64,000 bases of DNA, taken from NCBI GenBank assembly GCA_965226475.1, contig CBDDDJ010000004.1, forward strand, positions 744,001 through 808,000, in the 5' to 3' direction. Source of the stretch: JASLMY01 sp965226475 (lineage in GTDB: Bacteria; Pseudomonadota; Alphaproteobacteria; GCA-2731375). The position numbers were made by a program, and so were the translations under genes. The notes beneath the pieces were generated by a model, which was not told the origin of the DNA, ran no database searches, and saw only the letters and a program-made list of their open reading frames with translations. Position 1 is the stretch's first letter; the number at the start of each line of letters is the position of its first letter. Of this stretch, positions 8,612 through 17,036 are shown piece after piece.

Positions 8612-9117
8612 GAATTGCTCCTTTTCGGTCAAAAATCCCGAAATCCGCCACTCGGACCACGGCCTGAATATAGCCGCGATATCGTCAAACCAATTGGTCA
8701 TCTGGGCAATGTGGGCCGAGAATTTCGGTGACAGTGCACTTAATTATGGCCGCCCTCCCGGCTCAAGCGGGGGTGATCCCATGGTGGCCACGTTGCCCGG
8801 ACCGAGGCGACTTTCAATGGCGCGCCAGAGGCGCGCCGGGCGAAGCCCGCTCCGGGATCGTTGACAGCTGCCTCGGCCCGGGCGATCCGTCCACCATGGG
8901 GTCGACGCCAGGGGGTGGCACACTGGATCTCGGGCGAAAACGGCAACTGTCACCATTAATCCGCGAAACTTCACGCCACAGATCCGGTGGGCTTATTGTC
9001 ATCCCAAGCATAGATTAATACATTATCTTTGTGACTCATAATATTTAACTTACTCAAAATATTAAAGACACGCTGTTGTTCCTCGGGCGTAAAGAATACG
9101 ATGCATTTTATGGCAAA
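8612..9117. other. Intergenic region carrying a long hairpin repeat and REP-like arms
   Basis: No gene is present. CGGTGACAGTGCACTTAATT (about 8725-8744) and AACTGTCACCATTAATCC (about 8944-8961) form an outer inverted pair around the hairpin at 8779-8902. The last 120 bases before 9117 are AT-rich and belong compositionally to the broken nuclease island. Confidence 0.6.
8779..8902. repeat. Hairpin repeat, paired units (c)
   Basis: Two inverted units face each other. The left arm reads CCATGGTGGCCACGTTGCCC, then GGACCGAGGCGACTTTCAA; the right arm is TTGACAGCTGCCTCGGCCCG followed by GGCGATCCGTCCACCATGG. Between them lies GGCGCGCC...GGGCGAAGCCC, also self-complementary. The same architecture recurs at 12784-12879, and single units occur elsewhere, so this is an interspersed palindromic family rather than a gene-specific terminator. 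Confidence 0.75.
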
Positions 9118-10134
9118 TTAAGCGTCGCTTGCTTCCTGATAAATTTCCACCTGCTTTTTCAGATTTTGTCCCAGTTTCATATTCTTTGCGAGTTTCATTT
9201 CGATTAGCGTTTTGCCATATCTTCCTCTTGATATTTTAAAGTCGACGGGTCCTCGCCCGTCGTTAGCTTCCGCGCTAACGTCCGATGGCGTTCCGTACCA
9301 GACAAGGTGGTATAAGATTTGAAGGCCTTTCTCGCGTGTCAGCGGCTCGCCGTTGTAGTAGAATAGCCTGTGGCCGCCCTTATTTTCGATCACGTCCTTC
9401 AGATACGCCAAGCGTTCATGAGCTTCATTATAGGTATCTCTATTAGTGTTATAGAATTCGATTTCCTTGACAAGCACCCGCTGAAATTCTTGAAGCTGAT
9501 ATATGAAACGGAATTCGGTGGCAAGCACCTTTTCGGCGCTGACATCCGACGCCTGTTCGCCTGTTTGCTCTTTTAATCGAATGTAAAAATCAACCAGTTC
9601 TTGAAATCGGAAAATAGTTGCAACCGCAGCCTCGCCGAGTCCTTTTTTATTTGGCTCCCGGTCGTCCGGCCGAGCAAGCACCGAATAAAAGTAGTTGTTA
9701 ATTTGGGCGCATATCAATTCGTCTGGAATGGCAGGCGAAATTTCCTCGAAACCGTCGACGAAATGTTTTCGATTAATCCAGTTGTCATCACGGCTAAGTA
9801 TATCTTTTGGAGTGAGGATAAACTAGTCACCATTTACCCAGGGAAGCCTGTATCTGCCACGATCCCAGGATTCCGCTTTATAATTGAATCTAGTCTTATT
9901 CATAGTTACGCTACGCACATTTTCGTGGATAAGGTAATCTTTCGCGAAGCGTTCGGTATATTTCAACAAATAATCTTTGATGAGATTAGTGGTAAAATCA
10001 CTGATGTTATCTCGACCTACTCGATCGCCAATTAGGAAATGTTTTTCAAGATGGCTGCCAGCCGTGACCGTCGCTTTTCCAAAGTTGGAAAATGATCGGT
10101 CAAGATTGACGCGAAGGGCACGCGCAAAATAAAT
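9118..10134 (-). pseudogene. PD-(D/E)XK-like hypothetical protein, C-terminal part (nonsense codon; interrupted by IS1595)
   Basis: Reading leftward from the IS1595 edge the frame runs through GSHLEKHFLIGDRVGRDNIS and DYLLKYTERFAKDYL, meets TAG at about 9823 (after LPWVNGD), then continues in frame with FILTPKDILSRDDNWINR to a normal stop at 9118. The C-terminus GRGPVDFKISRGRYGKTLIE then MKLAKN has the D-(x)n-E-x-K spacing of PD-(D/E)XK nucleases. I recall this as a widespread hypothetical family; its function is not established to my knowledge. A truncated product could start at an internal TTG at 9717. The low GC contrasts with its surroundings and suggests horizontal transfer. Confidence 0.75.
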
Positions 10135-11159
10135 GGCTCAATTCGTGAATTGTATCCGTCACCTTGTTACGGCGGCGGCGAGGCAGGCTCGGTCATTGGC
10201 GCCGGGGGCGAGGCCGACGAGGCGGAACCAGCTCAGGTAGTTGTCCAGATAGCGGGTGGCGATGCCGCGGCGGGGACGCAGGAAGTCCTTCAACCGGCTG
10301 TGGCGGCTGTTCACCGTCTGCACATGCAGATCGCCCCGAACCCGTTCCCCCATCGAGCGGTTGAGTGCTTCGTGGCTCACCCCGAGCGCGGCGGCGCAAG
10401 GTGGATAGCTCGCGCCACCGTCGGAGACCAGCAGGGCGTCCTTCGCGACCACCGGGTCGAGAGCAGCCGTGAGCGCCGCCGCGTCGACCCTGGGCAGCAC
10501 CGCGCTCACCGTCGTCCCGCTCCGGTCCGCCGCCATGAGAACCGGCACCTGCTCGCGCGAGAGGCCGCGCTTCTTCGCCTTGCCGCCCCGCCGCCGTGCC
10601 TTGCGTCCCAGCCCGCGCGCGCCCTTCCGGCTCTCCAGGACGTAGGTCTCGTCCGCTTCCACGATCCCCTTGAGCACCTCCGAATCGCTCCGCGCCGCCG
10701 CCAGAAACCGGTGACGCCAGCGGAACGCCGTGCTCACCGCCACGTCGCAGCGCGCCGCCGAGGCCTTCACCGTCTCCCCCTCCGCCAGCGACGCCCCGAA
10801 CGACAGCCAGCGTTCCTTGTGGTGCAGGCCCGACAGCGGCGTACCGGTCAGCGCGTTGAAGGTCCTGCCGCAGCCCTTGCACTGGTAGCGCCGCAGACCC
10901 CGCGCCATACCGCGCGAAACCGCCCCTTCGCTCGCGCAGTGCGGACAGCGCCGGGCCTCGTCCACACCAAGCTCGATCGCGGCCTTCGATGCCTCGCCTT
11001 CGCTCCGGCCCGACAGCACCGCGAGCGCCTCGTGCCGCTGCACGCGCGTCAGCCCGCGCGCCCCCGAAAGCCACACCTGGAAACCCTTGCCGTCCATGAC
11101 CCAACCCCCTGACGTTCCGGGCATTCTATCACAAATGCATACGTTTCACGAATTGAGCC
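10135..11159 (-). mobile_element. IS1595-family insertion sequence, copy 1
   Basis: The 1025-bp element has ends GGCTCAATTCGTGAA (left) and its complement (right) and encodes one transposase. Flanking 8-mers AAATAAAT (10127-10134) and AAATAAAA (11160-11167) differ at one position, consistent with the 8-bp target duplication of IS1595 elements. It interrupts the PD-(D/E)XK-like gene. A nearly identical copy in the same orientation is at 37488-38512. Confidence 0.9.
10159..11097 (-). CDS. IS1595-family transposase
   Basis: The 312-residue protein has the family's N-terminal zinc ribbon (CPHC...CKGC), then a DDE-type catalytic domain with EADETYVLESRKG, a central Lys/Arg-rich stretch, VSDGGASYPP and the signature HVQTVNSRHSRLKDFL...TRYLDNYLSWF. 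These match IS1595/ISXO2-like transposases, which cut and join the element ends. I prefer the ATG at 11097 because AGGGGGTTGGGTC precedes it; an ATG 9 codons upstream is also open. The gene appears intact. Confidence 0.9.
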   Translation of the reverse strand: MDGKGFQVWLSGARGLTRVQRHEALAVLSGRSEGEASKAAIELGVDEARRCPHCASEGAVSRGMARGLRRYQCKGCGRTFNALTGTPLSGLHHKERWLSFGASLAEGETVKASAARCDVAVSTAFRWRHRFLAAARSDSEVLKGIVEADETYVLESRKGARGLGRKARRRGGKAKKRGLSREQVPVLMAADRSGTTVSAVLPRVDAAALTAALDPVVAKDALLVSDGGASYPPCAAALGVSHEALNRSMGERVRGDLHVQTVNSRHSRLKDFLRPRRGIATRYLDNYLSWFRLVGLAPGANDRACLAAAVTR

Positions 11160-11223
11160 AAATAAAAACCAAGTCCGCTGCCATCATTTCCAGATACAGA
11201 AAATCCTAGCCAAGTTTGTTTTA
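11160..11223 (-). pseudogene. PD-(D/E)XK-like gene, middle fragment between IS1595 and IS630
   Basis: The 64 bases between the two insertion sequences read leftward as KQTWLGFSVSGNDGSGLG-F. Once the IS1595 and one target copy are removed, this runs in frame into YFARALRVNLDRSFSNFGKA on the other side. It therefore proves that both elements landed in the same gene. Confidence 0.75.
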
Positions 11224-12362
11224 TACCCTGACTCCTCAGAGACCCGAAAAAAGCTCTGGCAATCCGGCCGTTGATCGATTCTTCTCGGGGGCATGATTCG
11301 CGGTGGATTTCTGAGTGCCAAGGAGCGGGGGCCCCTGAGGGCGGTGATGGGGCACCCGAGCGAGAGCCATGGGGTGGCCCGGCGGGCGAACGCCGTTCTG
11401 CTGCTGGATGACGGCCTGAGCTGTGCCGAGGTGGCGCGGGTGCTCTACCTCGACGACGACACGGTGCGGACTTGGTTCAAGCGCTACCGCGCGGGCGGTC
11501 TGGATGAATTGACGCTGTTCGACTGGCCCGGCGGGCCGGGCCATCTGAGCCGGGAGCAAGAGGCGGACCTTTCGGCGCATCTGGGCGAACGGCTTTACCG
11601 CGACACGGGCGAGGTGGCGGCGCATATCGCGGCGACCTGGGGGGTGATCTACAGCCATTCCGGCTGCATCAAGCTGATGCATCGCCTGGGCTTCGAATAC
11701 AAGCGCCCGGAAAGCCTGCCGGCCCAGGCCGACGAGGCCGAGCAGGCCGCCTTCATCGAGGCTTATGACAAGTTGCTCAACGGCCTGGAGGCCGACGAGG
11801 TGGTCTACTTCGCCGATGCGGTGCACCCGGAATACCAGTCGCGTCCAGTCCATGGCTGGGTCAAAAAAGGCGACAAGGTGGCGCTGAGGCGGACCTCGGG
11901 ACGCCAGCGCATCAACCTCCACGGCGCGCTCAATCTGGAGAATTTCCACTGCCCCTTGGTCCAGGCCGAGCGGATCAACGCCGCCTCGACCATCGCGCTG
12001 TTCGAGAAGCTGGAGGCCGACAACCCCGGAAAGAAGCGGATCTACGTCTTCGCCGACAATGCCCGCTATCACCATGCCCGCCTGGTCCGACAATGGCTGG
12101 AGAGGCCGGGTTGCCGCATCAAGCTGATCTTCCAGCCCGCCTACGCCCCCCACCTCAACGCCATCGAGCGATTATGGGGCGTCATGCATCGCGAGGTGAC
12201 CCACAACAGGTTCTACGCCAACTTCGACCTCTTCACCAAAGCGATCGATCACTTCTTCAAGCAACGCCTGCCACGAGAGTGGACGACTTGGCGCGACACC
12301 ATAACCGACAATTTCCGTATCATCTCGCACCGGGATTTTCGGGTTCTGGAGTGATCCGAGTA
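11224..12362 (+). mobile_element. IS630-family insertion sequence
   Basis: The 1139-bp element has imperfect inverted ends (TACCCTGACTCCTCAGAGAC at the left and TACTCGGATCACTCCAGAAC as complement of the right, both followed by CCG) and is flanked by TA at 11222-11223 and 12363-12364, the TA duplication typical of IS630/Tc1-mariner elements. Removing it with one TA rejoins the broken host gene in frame (FPEV then KQTW). Confidence 0.9.
11293..12354 (+). CDS. IS630-family transposase
   Basis: The 353-residue protein begins with a helix-turn-helix region (RANAVLLLDDGLSCAEVARV then WFKRYRAGGLDELT). It continues with the DDE catalytic core of the IS630 family: VVYFADAVHPEY (first Asp), YVFADNARYHHA (second Asp) and YAPHLNAIERLWG (Glu). 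It mobilises the element by cut-and-paste at TA. The frame is complete and uninterrupted, so the element may still be active. Start codon choice is tentative, with ATG at 11293 being the first in the element. Confidence 0.9.
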   Translation: MIRGGFLSAKERGPLRAVMGHPSESHGVARRANAVLLLDDGLSCAEVARVLYLDDDTVRTWFKRYRAGGLDELTLFDWPGGPGHLSREQEADLSAHLGERLYRDTGEVAAHIAATWGVIYSHSGCIKLMHRLGFEYKRPESLPAQADEAEQAAFIEAYDKLLNGLEADEVVYFADAVHPEYQSRPVHGWVKKGDKVALRRTSGRQRINLHGALNLENFHCPLVQAERINAASTIALFEKLEADNPGKKRIYVFADNARYHHARLVRQWLERPGCRIKLIFQPAYAPHLNAIERLWGVMHREVTHNRFYANFDLFTKAIDHFFKQRLPREWTTWRDTITDNFRIISHRDFRVLE

Positions 12363-12664
12363 TACTTCAGGAAAGCAATACCAAAGCCTAAGAAGGCCCT
12401 CGGATATCGGACCGGAAACCGACCTATTTCTGGGAAATATGAGATAAAGAATGATATCATCATGAAGCTGACCGTATTCGTCTTTTTCGCTATTGAATAA
12501 CAAAAAGGGTCGATAAGGAGTGGCTTAAACGCCCCATATTCCTCTAAGGTATCTTTATCAATTCCAAAGTAATCAGAAAAGAATGTCGCCAATTCTGCCC
12601 GCCTTATAATGGTGGAGTGTTTAAGTGATGTTTCCAATCTCTTCAGGACACGACGTATCTCCAC
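12363..12664 (-). pseudogene. PD-(D/E)XK-like hypothetical protein, N-terminal part (frameshifted)
   Basis: From an ATG at 12664 the protein begins MEIRRVLKRLETSLKHSTII and runs to EEYGAFKPLLIDPF. The sense then moves to another frame, LLFNSEKDEYGQLHDDIILY...LWYCFPEV, through loss of one base near 12503. The second frame ends exactly at the IS630 insertion and continues in KQTWLGFS beyond it. With the pieces at 11160-11223 and 9118-10134 it forms one ancestral gene of about 1.37 kb of coding sequence. Four separate lesions make it a dead gene. Confidence 0.7.
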
Positions 12665-13114
12665 CGAAAAGACCGATCACTTGTTCGCTGCCCAGAATTC
12701 CGGGGACCAGAACTCCGGGCTCAGGATTTCCGGTGTCAGTTGCCGATCTCACCACACCCCGCCGTCGTTCTCATGGTCGAAGGGTCGCCCGGGTCCAGGA
12801 GGCTGTCAAGGACGCGCCGCGGGCGCGCCAGGCTTCGCCTGGTCGCAGATCCTTGACAGCCTCCTGGACCCGGGCAAAGTGGTCACCATGAGATCGACGG
12901 CGGGGAACGGCGCTGGCGGTGCCGCGAGTCGGTGGTCAAGTCGTGAAGCTCGGATTCGCGGCCAAATCCGAATCCCCCGCAACGATGTCCCACCGTCCCG
13001 CTTCGGGCGGGCTTCGCCCCGCTCGTCGTCGGTGCCGTTCCCCTCGGATCGTTTGCAGCTTCGAGCCGGGGCGCGGCCGTCGCCAAATCCGGGGACAGTT
13101 ACCGATTTCACCAT
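12665..13114. other. Intergenic region with hairpin repeat and REP-like sequences
   Basis: No gene is visible. GATTTCCGGTGTCAGTTGCC (about 12722-12741) and AAATCCGGGGACAGTTACCG (about 13084-13103) are two related copies in the same orientation, lying on either side of the hairpin at 12784-12879. The second abuts the RAYT pseudogene and is a candidate REP site. The 20-mer CACCACACCCCGCCGTCGTT near 12749 recurs at about 38639. Confidence 0.5.
12784..12879. repeat. Hairpin repeat, paired units (d)
   Basis: The left arm GTCGCCCGGGTCCAGGAGGC then TGTCAAGGA is matched by the right arm ATCCTTGACAGCCTCCTGGA then CCCGGGCAAAG; the loop contains GGCGCGCCAGGCTTCGCCTG. This is the same architecture as the repeat at 8779-8902, with almost perfectly paired arms of about 25 bases. 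Confidence 0.75.
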
Positions 13115-13856
13115 CTATGCCGCCGTGCCGTCCTCCACCGGTTTCTTTCGCGGGCGGCCGGGGCGGCCAGGCCGCAGGCGTCGGCCCGTCGCGGCTTCCA
13201 GACGGCCGAGGAAGGCCGCGTCGCCGAGCGGGCGGCCCGTGCCCGCGTGGCGCCGGAAGCGCTCCAGCGCCGCCTCTTCGTACGCCGCCGCCAGCAGCGC
13301 CGACGAGGATTGGCCCGGCCACCGCTCCGCACGCTCCAACAGCGGCGCCGCCGCGCACAACAAGTCGTTCCCGCCCGCGAGGTGGGCGCGCGCTCGACCA
13401 GGGCCAGTCCTCCGCCCGCGCCACTAGGCCCGCCTTCACCGGGTTCCGCTCCACATAACGCGCGCAGGCCAGTAGGTGCGGCGCATCCATGACGAAGGAA
13501 TGAAAGCGTTCCTGCCAAAGGTGCCCACGCCAGCCTTGGCGAAAGTTGACGCGCCGGGTGTAGCGGCGATGGGCGCCGGCCAGGCAGGCGCGCAGACTGT
13601 CGGCCGGCGCCGGGCCCTCGGGCCGTTCCGCCGTCGCCGGCACGCGTTCCAACGGCGGTACCAAGATCAGATGCACGTGGTTCAGCATCAGGCACTAGGC
13701 CCAGCAGGCGACGCCCGTTCGCGCGCGGGCCTCGGCCAGCAGCTTGAGATAGGCCCGGTAGTCGGCCTCCTCGAAGAAGGTTTCCATTCGCCGGACGCCG
13801 CGCTGCGTCACATGATGCGCCTCGCCCGGAACCACCACTCGGGCCATCCGTGCCAT
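13115..13856 (-). pseudogene. REP-associated tyrosine transposase (RAYT, IS200/IS605-like Y1), broken
   Basis: From ATG 13856 the frame gives MARMARVVVPGEAHHVTQRG and then GVACWA, a TAG stop, CLMLNHVHLILVP. The HUH motif (HVH) of Y1 transposases follows directly, so a normal Tyr codon has become TAG. Downstream, GHLWQERFHSFVMDAPHL and RYVERNPVKAGLV-EDWPWSSA are classic RAYT sequence. Near 13370 the sense moves one frame to LLERAERWPGQSS...GRPLGDAAFLGRLEAA. RAYTs process REP palindromes through a 5'-phosphotyrosine intermediate. One nonsense codon and one frameshift make this copy inactive. REP-like sequences lie on both sides. Confidence 0.8.
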
Positions 13857-14321
13857 CCCACGAGTCTAGGCGAAAGTCGGCGGAGGATCAAGAAACCGGC
13901 AACTGTCCCCGGTATTTTCCCCGGTATTTGAGAAAACCAACCGCGAGCGTGATGAACTTGCCCTCGGTGCCGATCCATGAGGCCGGCGGCGCGTTCCAAC
14001 CGCGTCATCGACCGAGATCTTGGTGGCAAGCGCCCGGATCGCTACCATGACGGCTAGAAACGACGGTCATATGGGCAATGCCGATTGAGCGTGGCAATGA
14101 AGGATTTCGACGCTGTTGGCATGCAGATTGAAAGCTTTGGCACAGCAGCCGACCGTGAGAGGGTTACTGACGCAGTGTTTGTCTGCGTGTGGTTTGTAAC
14201 GTTCGACTACGTTGATACATGGAAGGTATCGGAAGCAACGAATTAACAAGATGCTAATTCTCTACTGACCTTAGGTACCTGGGGGACCTTTATGATGGCT
14301 TATGTTGTTTACACTCAGGCC
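13857..14321. other. Intergenic region with REP-like site, ending in the IS256 target duplication
   Basis: AACCGGCAACTGTCCCCGGT at about 13895-13914 is the inverted counterpart of GGTAACTGTCCCCGGATTT on the complement at the other end of the RAYT pseudogene. From about 14070 GC drops and no gene is recognisable. The last eight bases, CTCAGGCC, are the IS256 target duplication. Confidence 0.5.
14292..14321 (+). pseudogene. 5' end of a small ORF split by IS256
   Basis: A tandem ATG at 14292 and 14295, preceded by CTGGGGGACC, opens MMAYVVYTQA and is cut by the IS256 element. Deleting the element and one CTCAGGCC copy rejoins it in frame with VQSMVKRYADKESVTKCIAW at 15782 onward, giving about 52 codons ending at 15907. 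The family is not recognised and the ORF may not be a real gene. Confidence 0.35.
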
Positions 14322-15773
14322 GGGCGATGTCCCGCCCAATGTTGAAAAGTGCGAGATAGGCATCGTCTGATCGAGAGGCTACGCGGCCACCTCGATGTCT
14401 TCAATGACGGACTTTGCTCCGGCCTTTCTCACCGCCTCCCGCGGGGCGGCGTCGAGGATGGGGAGCTGGCGGTGGGCCTTGAGGCGGCGGAAGGTCTTTT
14501 GCGCCTCCAAGAGGCCGGCGGCGGTCCAACGCAGCGCCATCTCGGCGTTGCGCCAGCGCTTGACGTTCCGCTGCACCGTCCGGACGGTGCCGATCGCGTT
14601 CTCGATGGCGTTGGTGCAAGCCAGCGAGCGTCGAAGTTGCGGCGGGAGGCCGAGCCGGATCACGGTCAGGATCTCGTCCAGGCCCTCCAGGATCGAGCCC
14701 GAGACGCCGGGTGCGTCATGCTCCAGACGGCGGGCGAGGTTGCGCAAGAGCCGTTCGGCCTTGGCCGCGTCGTCCTGCTGCCAGGCCTGCCGCAAGACCT
14801 TCCTGACGCCGGCATGGAGGCTCTCGTCCAGCCGGTCCGTGATGTTGCGCCCCTTGTGCACCTGGCAGCGCTGGAGGGCCGCCGCCCGCCCGAAGGTCCG
14901 CCGGATCGCCTTCGAGAGCGCCTTGGCGCCGTCGACGATGTAGAGCCGAGGCCGTTCGGGATCGAGACCGCGCTCGATCAGGTTGTCGAGCATGGCTTGC
15001 ACCGTGGCCGCGTTCTCCGTCGCGCCCTCGGCCAGGCCCAGCACGTGCTTCGCGCCGCCGGTGTCGATGCCGATCGCCGCCACCATCAGGTGATCGCCGA
15101 CATGGAGCCCGTCGATCTGGAGCACCACGAGATCGAGATCGTCGAGCGGGCTCGCCAGCCAGGCCTTCAGCTTGCTTCGCGTCAACGCCACGAAACGGCG
15201 CGAGACCGCCGACTTCGAGGTTGCGTCACCCGATGCCGCCGGCAGATCGCCGCCCGCATCGTCCGGCAGGCGCACCGCGCGGGCATACTTGCGGGTCGAG
15301 ACGTTGATCACCATCAGATTCATCGCCCAGGCTTGCAAGAGTTCGGGTTCCGACAGCAGCTCCCAACTCGGCAGGCTCATCTCCCGACCCGCGAAGTCCC
15401 CCACCCGAGGGCGCTCGACCTTCACTTTGCCGCCGTGGTAGGCGATCTCGCTCCGGGTCGTGCCCCATCGATGGCCCTTGCGCTCGCCCGAGCCGGCGTG
15501 GCGCGAACCGCACAAGGCTTCCGCGTCCGCCGACATCATCTCGTTCAAAGACTCGAGGCCCGCCAAAAGGCAGAAGCGATCGACGCTCATGCGCGGATCG
15601 TCGAAGGCCTCCGGCATCGATGGCAAGAGCCGACAGGATGGTTCCGAGGAACGGTCGTTGCGTGTAGTCTTGGTCATGGCGTCGTTCTCCTTGATGGAAT
15701 CAGCACCCAGAGCCTAGCGGCTCCAGGCGGACGACGCCTACTTCAGCTTTTCAACAGAGCCCGGGACATCCCC
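14322..15773 (-). mobile_element. IS256-family insertion sequence
   Basis: The 1452-bp element has related ends GGGCGATGTCCCG...TGTTGAAAAG and GGGGATGTCCCG...TGTTGAAAAG. It is flanked by a perfect 8-bp target duplication CTCAGGCC at 14314-14321 and 15774-15781. It contains a single intact transposase gene, so insertion looks recent. Confidence 0.92.
14379..15677 (-). CDS. IS256-family (mutator type) transposase
   Basis: The 432-residue protein has the IS256/mutator hallmarks: VLQIDGLHVGDHLMVAAIGI (first catalytic Asp), LYIVDGAKALSKAI (second Asp), the RCQVHKGRNI motif, and SLACTNAIENAIGTVR with the terminal Glu. These enzymes move the element through a circular intermediate. AAGGAG precedes the ATG at 15677. 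No lesion is seen. Confidence 0.92.
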   Translation of the reverse strand: MTKTTRNDRSSEPSCRLLPSMPEAFDDPRMSVDRFCLLAGLESLNEMMSADAEALCGSRHAGSGERKGHRWGTTRSEIAYHGGKVKVERPRVGDFAGREMSLPSWELLSEPELLQAWAMNLMVINVSTRKYARAVRLPDDAGGDLPAASGDATSKSAVSRRFVALTRSKLKAWLASPLDDLDLVVLQIDGLHVGDHLMVAAIGIDTGGAKHVLGLAEGATENAATVQAMLDNLIERGLDPERPRLYIVDGAKALSKAIRRTFGRAAALQRCQVHKGRNITDRLDESLHAGVRKVLRQAWQQDDAAKAERLLRNLARRLEHDAPGVSGSILEGLDEILTVIRLGLPPQLRRSLACTNAIENAIGTVRTVQRNVKRWRNAEMALRWTAAGLLEAQKTFRRLKAHRQLPILDAAPREAVRKAGAKSVIEDIEVAA

Positions 15774-15876
15774 CTCAGGCCGTGCAGAGTATGGTAAAGC
15801 GCTATGCTGACAAGGAATCGGTGACTAAATGTATTGCATGGATTTACGATAGGGTCGGTAGTACAGCAATCAAAAT

Positions 15877-16470
15877 GTGTGTGAATTCTTCCTCGGTCAC
15901 AATTTGATTTTAAAGATCTTGGTATCTATTGCACTAGCAGTTATTCTCGGTCCGTTATTCAAACTAATCGTTAACGCTATTTCTAATTTCTTCTCTTCGT
16001 CATACGAAACAGTGTCAATTACCGGTGCAGCACCGGTCGGCGTTTCTTGCGCTCTTCTTGGCCTCACAATTGGTCTTCTGATACATGGGGCCGGTGGAGG
16101 GATTGCTGCGGGATTATGGGGTCTAATCATTGGCATGATCGCTGAAGCTACTTCTGAAGCATATATTTCAGATACGCTTGGCCCTTATAAACCAAATATA
16201 ATTGGTTGGATTGCGACTGCAGTGGCGTCGTGGCTAATCGGGATATCGATGACCTGGATGTACGACAGGCACATCGTTAAGTTCAGATCGGTAAGAAATA
16301 TAGCAATAAAGCTCATGATTGTCGTAATCTTTTTATCAGCCTCTCTCTATTTAGTCTCTATATTCATTGGTATCCTGCAATGGTCGGAAAAGATTCGACC
16401 CGTCGCCCGAGCTACTTGGTTATGGTATGATACTCTAATTGCCTCGCCTTTTACACACTCGGGTATATGA
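15877..16470 (+). CDS. AT-rich polytopic membrane protein, function unknown
   Basis: The frame encodes up to 197 residues starting at a GTG, with about five hydrophobic segments: ILKILVSIALAVILGPLF, the Gly-rich SCALLGLTIGLLIHGAGGG and AAGLWGLIIGMIAEA, IIGWIATAVASWLIGISM, and IAIKLMIVVIFLSASLYLVS. The Gly-rich second and third segments are similar to each other, a feature of small channels or holin-like proteins, but no family is recognised. GC content is far below that of the surroundings, which points to acquired DNA. The sequence overlaps the next ORF by about 30 bases and the two could be one gene with a frameshift. Confidence 0.5.
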   Translation: MCEFFLGHNLILKILVSIALAVILGPLFKLIVNAISNFFSSSYETVSITGAAPVGVSCALLGLTIGLLIHGAGGGIAAGLWGLIIGMIAEATSEAYISDTLGPYKPNIIGWIATAVASWLIGISMTWMYDRHIVKFRSVRNIAIKLMIVVIFLSASLYLVSIFIGILQWSEKIRPVARATWLWYDTLIASPFTHSGI

Positions 16471-16765
16471 TACCACATATCCAATGGCATTATGGGTGTA
16501 TAATAACGCACAGTCGGCGTTGAATTTTATTTATTATGGCTTGCAGGTAACGTATTTGTCGATTCTGTGGTGGCTAGTTATTTCAGTATCAATTCTAAAT
16601 TTAATGTTCGGACCAAGAGCTCTATTTTTTATTATTCGTCGTCAAATTTTAATTCCACCAGATGTCTTTGAGGGCATTTTTGAAGCTTTAGTTTTGGTGG
16701 ATTCCGGAAATAACACTCGCTACAATTGGCCATGTGATCTACTTCTATTATTTCTTACGGCGTAA
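16439..16765 (+). CDS. AT-rich membrane protein fragment, possibly continuation of the previous ORF
   Basis: The frame encodes 108 residues with a long hydrophobic stretch (YLSILWWLVISVSILNLMFG) and a Leu-rich end (CDLLLLFLTA). It overlaps the preceding membrane ORF by about 30 bases in another frame, has the same low GC and lacks a clear ribosome binding site. It may be the true C-terminal half of that protein after a frameshift. No homology is recognised. Confidence 0.4.
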   Translation: MPRLLHTRVYDTTYPMALWVYNNAQSALNFIYYGLQVTYLSILWWLVISVSILNLMFGPRALFFIIRRQILIPPDVFEGIFEALVLVDSGNNTRYNWPCDLLLLFLTA

Positions 16766-17036
16766 AATAAGAAGTATGATAACGGCCGTTTTCAGTTCCC
16801 TGTTCGGCTCTTTTTGTCGAAAGTAAGAACGTATGGGGAATTTGCAATTTGTCGGAATTTTTGAACATTGGGCTAATCGTTTTAGTGCATTATGGTGGAT
16901 CGAAGACGGACAGTAGCGTGCTCTAAACTACTCCGCCAGATAGGAGGTGGGTCTGCTGCCCATAAGGTCAAATTGTGCGGGCTTCGATTACGGCCGTAGC
17001 AGGGACGACGGACATGAATGGAAATGGGGACATGCT
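16766..17036. other. Intergenic region ending in REP-like target
   Basis: About 270 bases without a gene. The right end reads AAATGGGGACATGCT, the left half of the REP-like site into which the IS5/IS1182-type element inserted; the target duplication CATGCT is 17031-17036. Confidence 0.5.

Noticed and set aside
10150..11112. 320-codon plus-strand frame, repeated at 37503
   Set aside because: It is antisense to the IS1595 transposase and repeats only because the IS is repeated.
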